15,545 bases of DNA from contig JBBITW010000080.1 in NCBI GenBank assembly GCA_037440525.1, positions 1 through 15,545 on the forward strand, written 5' to 3'. The notes beneath the pieces were generated by a model. That model saw only the letters and a list, made by a program, of their open reading frames with translations. It had not been told where the DNA came from and did not search any database. Source of the DNA: JBBITW01 sp037440525. Lineage in GTDB: Bacteria > Desulfobacterota > BSN033 > UBA1163. Shown here piece after piece: positions 13,211-15,545 of this stretch; the first letter of the stretch is position 1; each line of letters begins with the position of its first letter. The position numbers were made by a program, and so were the translations under genes.

Positions 13211-14668
13211 TTAATCCAAGCCGTATTCCTTCCATCTGCTACGAACCTTTTTCATCGTCTCCTCATCAGGATAGGCAACTACGGCAAACTTCTCTCCAAA
13301 TAATTTTCCAGAGCGGGGTTTCTCTATCGGTTTTGTTGCATCAATCAAAAGCTTTGTCCCCATATTACCTCCAGGCCCCAAAACCTTTTCATCAGGGTGG
13401 ACAATAGGATCGAGGGCATGTATCCAGTGTGGAAATTGTATGATATCACGTTTGGGATCAACTCTATAGGCAATTGCCCAGAAGACCTCGTTTAGATCAT
13501 AGATATTGATATCTGAATCGCAGACAATAATGTTTTTACCAATCTGATGGGATCCCATCCAGCCCCATATATTTGCAGCAACCTGCTGGACCTGACCATA
13601 GTAGCTATTATCAATAGAAACTATAACATTGGCATATGCTGTGCTTGGATCATTATTGACTCCGGTAATCCCGGGCATTCTCTCATCAAGTAAATCCCAT
13701 AGCAATGCACTATGAGAAATAGATGAGACCCTGTGATCTTCTGTGATTGGTTTCCCTGTTATTGTCCCTTGAAATATAGGTCTGTCCCTGAAAGTGATGC
13801 AGTTAACCTTAAACACAGGCCTCTGACTTTCAGTTCCATAATAACCTGGATACTCAGCAAAGGGACCATCGTTCTTGAAGGTTGAAGGATCCGTTATCAC
13901 TTCTCCCTCAAGAACAATTTCAGATGAAGCAGGAACCCTTAGATCTACGGTTTCACATCTCACCAGCTCAACCGGTTCCTGTCTAAGAGCTCCCATGATA
14001 TCCCACTCATCTACACCCATTGGAACAGGCGAGGCTGCTACTGCAGGAAGGATAGGATCCCAGCCTATGGCTACAGCCAGTGGTAGGTTCTTTCCTCTCC
14101 GGCGGTACTTTCTCCAGTGTATCCAAATGTGTTGACCTTGGGCAACCGACATACTCGTGCTATTTCTGTCGTGAATGACCTGTCTGTAGGTTCCCACATT
14201 CTCCCATCCTGTCTCGGGATCCTTTGTTACAACACCATGAAAGGTCCCTATATATCTTCCGCCATCAAGCTTATGCCAATGAGGTGTGGGAAATTGGAAA
14301 AGATCAACATCGTCACCCTTCAAAATATTCTCCTTACAGGGTCCCTTATCGACGAGTACTGGTTTTAGAGGTTTCTTCACACGTTCCCGCCATATCTTAA
14401 TAAGGTCTTTATATGGAGTATCTTTTGGTAATCCCAGCATCAAAGCAACCCTCGGAAAAGTAGCAAGTGAGGCAGTAAATAATCTTGTGCAAATTGTATC
14501 TTTATGGTCTTTAATATTTTCGAAAAGCAAAGCAGGGCCCGATCGGTCACAGACCTCTCGCAATATACCTCCTATCTCAAGATTCCAATCCACCTCTGCC
14601 CTAATCCTTTTTAGCTCCCCAGCCTCTTCAAGCCTACTGATCCACTCACGAAGGTCTCTATAACCCAT
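13211..14668 (-). CDS. UbiD-family prFMN-dependent (de)carboxylase
   Basis: This 485-residue protein is a full-length UbiD-family enzyme. Such enzymes use prenylated FMN to decarboxylate, or in some anaerobes carboxylate, aromatic and alpha,beta-unsaturated acids. Visible landmarks are ENVGTYRQ with Arg162, the SEIVLEGE strand, and DGPFAEYPGYYG with Asp267 and Glu272. By spacing these match Arg173, Glu277 and Glu282 of fungal Fdc1, so the first catalytic Glu is Asp here. Length and features resemble UbiD itself and anaerobic aryl (de)carboxylases alike; a phenylphosphate, phenol or benzene carboxylase role cannot be decided. AAAGGGGG 6 bases before the ATG supports the start. No UbiX flavin prenyltransferase is in the window, so the cofactor must come from elsewhere. 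It follows the crotonase gene by 47 bases. Confidence 0.93.
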   Translation of the reverse strand: MGYRDLREWISRLEEAGELKRIRAEVDWNLEIGGILREVCDRSGPALLFENIKDHKDTICTRLFTASLATFPRVALMLGLPKDTPYKDLIKIWRERVKKPLKPVLVDKGPCKENILKGDDVDLFQFPTPHWHKLDGGRYIGTFHGVVTKDPETGWENVGTYRQVIHDRNSTSMSVAQGQHIWIHWRKYRRRGKNLPLAVAIGWDPILPAVAASPVPMGVDEWDIMGALRQEPVELVRCETVDLRVPASSEIVLEGEVITDPSTFKNDGPFAEYPGYYGTESQRPVFKVNCITFRDRPIFQGTITGKPITEDHRVSSISHSALLWDLLDERMPGITGVNNDPSTAYANVIVSIDNSYYGQVQQVAANIWGWMGSHQIGKNIIVCDSDINIYDLNEVFWAIAYRVDPKRDIIQFPHWIHALDPIVHPDEKVLGPGGNMGTKLLIDATKPIEKPRSGKLFGEKFAVVAYPDEETMKKVRSRWKEYGLD

Positions 14669-14715
14669 ATTATTCCCCCTTTGAAAAATAGATTGTTTAA
14701 TTATGTTTATGCTGT

Positions 14716-15471
14716 TTATTCCTTCACCACTTTATTTTTAAAACATAGTTCTGATAACTTTGCTTCATATGCCAGCCCTTCTTTCATCGATGTCCCCTTC
14801 TCATGTCTTATTGCATCGATTGCCAATCTCATAACATCTGGATTCTTCTCTGCCAGTCTCTCAGCAAATCTCTCAACATAATCTTCCACCTCATTTTGAG
14901 GAAGAATCTTATTGGCTAACCCGATTCTGTAAGCTTCCTCTCCATCAATCGAATCACCAGTTAATATCATCTCCATAGCCTTAGCCTCTCCTATCAGGCG
15001 TGTAAGCCTCTGGGTTCCGCCCATGGATGGGAAAAACCCAAAATTGATCTCTGGCAATCCCAATTTTGCATTTGAAGAAAGAATTCTGAAAGTACAGGCG
15101 AGTGCAAGCTGAAGTCCGAGGCCAAAGCAATACCCATTGATTGCACTGATAGACGGTCTACCCAGATTTTCTAAGAGGTTAAAAGTCTCACGACAGGTAT
15201 TCTCAAATCTCTCTGCCTCTTCTTCATTTTGATCTCTCTTCCCAATCTCATTCCTATCCGCTCCCACAATAAAAGATTTTTCACCCGAACCTGTGATGAT
15301 AATTACTCTTACCTCTTGGTCATTTTTAATTTTAGAAAGTAGATCCTTTAATTCAACTATTGTGGGATAATCCACAGCATTCAAAACCTCAGGCCGATTT
15401 ATTGTGATCTTACCAATTCCATCCCTTTTTCCGTAAAGAATATTCTTATATTCAATAACACTATCTAACAT
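14716..15471 (-). CDS. Crotonase-family protein with Glu-to-Gln catalytic change
   Basis: This 251-residue full-length crotonase starts with an N-terminal strand containing GKITINRPEVLNAVD. Oxyanion-hole segments FIVGADRNEI (67-76) and GYCFGLGLQLALAC (113-126) follow. LPEINFGFFPSMGGTQRLTRLIG, given here in parts, carries Glu141. Spacing against rat enoyl-CoA hydratase (Glu144/Glu164, 20 apart) puts Gln121 at the first catalytic glutamate and Glu141 at the second. With one acid missing, ordinary syn-hydration may be impaired. Isomerase, hydrolase or ring-opening chemistry is possible (inference). The start lacks a clear ribosome site, but the N-terminus matches family length. It precedes the UbiD-family gene by 47 bases and is probably co-transcribed with it. 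Confidence 0.93.
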   Translation of the reverse strand: MLDSVIEYKNILYGKRDGIGKITINRPEVLNAVDYPTIVELKDLLSKIKNDQEVRVIIITGSGEKSFIVGADRNEIGKRDQNEEEAERFENTCRETFNLLENLGRPSISAINGYCFGLGLQLALACTFRILSSNAKLGLPEINFGFFPSMGGTQRLTRLIGEAKAMEMILTGDSIDGEEAYRIGLANKILPQNEVEDYVERFAERLAEKNPDVMRLAIDAIRHEKGTSMKEGLAYEAKLSELCFKNKVVKE

Positions 15472-15545
15472 ATACGAATTCTATTAAAATAATTTACATC
15501 GAACTTAATCCCAAAGCCATGATAATAATGAAGCAGAAAGAATCC
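15472..15545. other. Upstream edge of the crotonase gene, no confident feature
   Basis: These 74 AT-rich bases lie upstream of the minus-strand crotonase gene. They could hold its promoter, but I see no convincing -35/-10 pair or ribosome site. One minus-strand frame ending at 15497 reads as a short hydrophobic tail and might be the end of a gene outside the window. Confidence 0.3.

Noticed and set aside
14286..14663. 125-codon plus-strand frame opposite the UbiD-family gene
   Set aside because: It is antisense to a strongly conserved gene and its serine/arginine-rich product resembles no family.
15497..15545. C-terminal end of a minus-strand membrane-protein gene
   Set aside because: Only about 16 codons are visible; the hydrophobic reading is suggestive but too short to support a gene.

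Overview
The window reads as a chromosomal segment of an anaerobic bacterium. Shine-Dalgarno sites of the AGGAGG type precede most genes, and there are sigma70-like promoters. The gene set combines a tungsten-type aldehyde ferredoxin oxidoreductase with its own ferredoxin, acyl-CoA ligases, crotonases, a UbiD-family (de)carboxylase and a LIV-type ABC importer. That mix is typical of anaerobes that degrade organic or aromatic acids, such as Desulfobacterota or similar lineages. The lineage is inferred; no marker gene is present.

Layout. Bases 1-2970 (+) hold a crotonase whose 5' end lies outside the window, a 2x[4Fe-4S] ferredoxin and a divergent AOR-family oxidoreductase, tightly spaced as one operon. 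Bases 2971-4577 (+) hold a VapB/VapC toxin-antitoxin pair with a clear autoregulatory-looking promoter, then a cysteine-rich DUF2284 protein. The vapBC and DUF2284 genes are preceded by related leader sequences. All later genes are on the minus strand. In transcription order they are a crotonase (15471-14716), a UbiD-family protein (14668-13211), a 536-base gene-free gap filled with nested palindromic repeats, a CoA ligase (12674-11118), livK, a repeat-filled gap, livH, livM, livG, livF, a short decayed fragment resembling an amidohydrolase C-terminus, and a second CoA ligase (6221-4590) that converges on the DUF2284 gene.

How the genes could work together (inference). LivKHMGF imports a carboxylic acid, possibly aromatic or branched. 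One or both AMP-forming ligases convert it to a CoA thioester. The UbiD-family enzyme adds or removes a carboxyl group on an unsaturated or aromatic intermediate. The crotonases rearrange acyl-CoA intermediates, and the AOR/ferredoxin pair carries out a low-potential redox step. The substrate cannot be read from the sequence. Several enzymes have non-standard active-site positions: an AOR CX2CX2C cluster motif, a crotonase with Glu to Gln, a crotonase with a PaaG-like Asp, and a UbiD Asp in place of Glu. This may therefore be an uncharacterised pathway rather than a copy of a known one.

The most distinctive non-coding features are the nested inverted repeats at 12741-12914 and 12963-13200, the related repeat between livK and livH, and the paired promoter leaders upstream of vapB and the DUF2284 gene.
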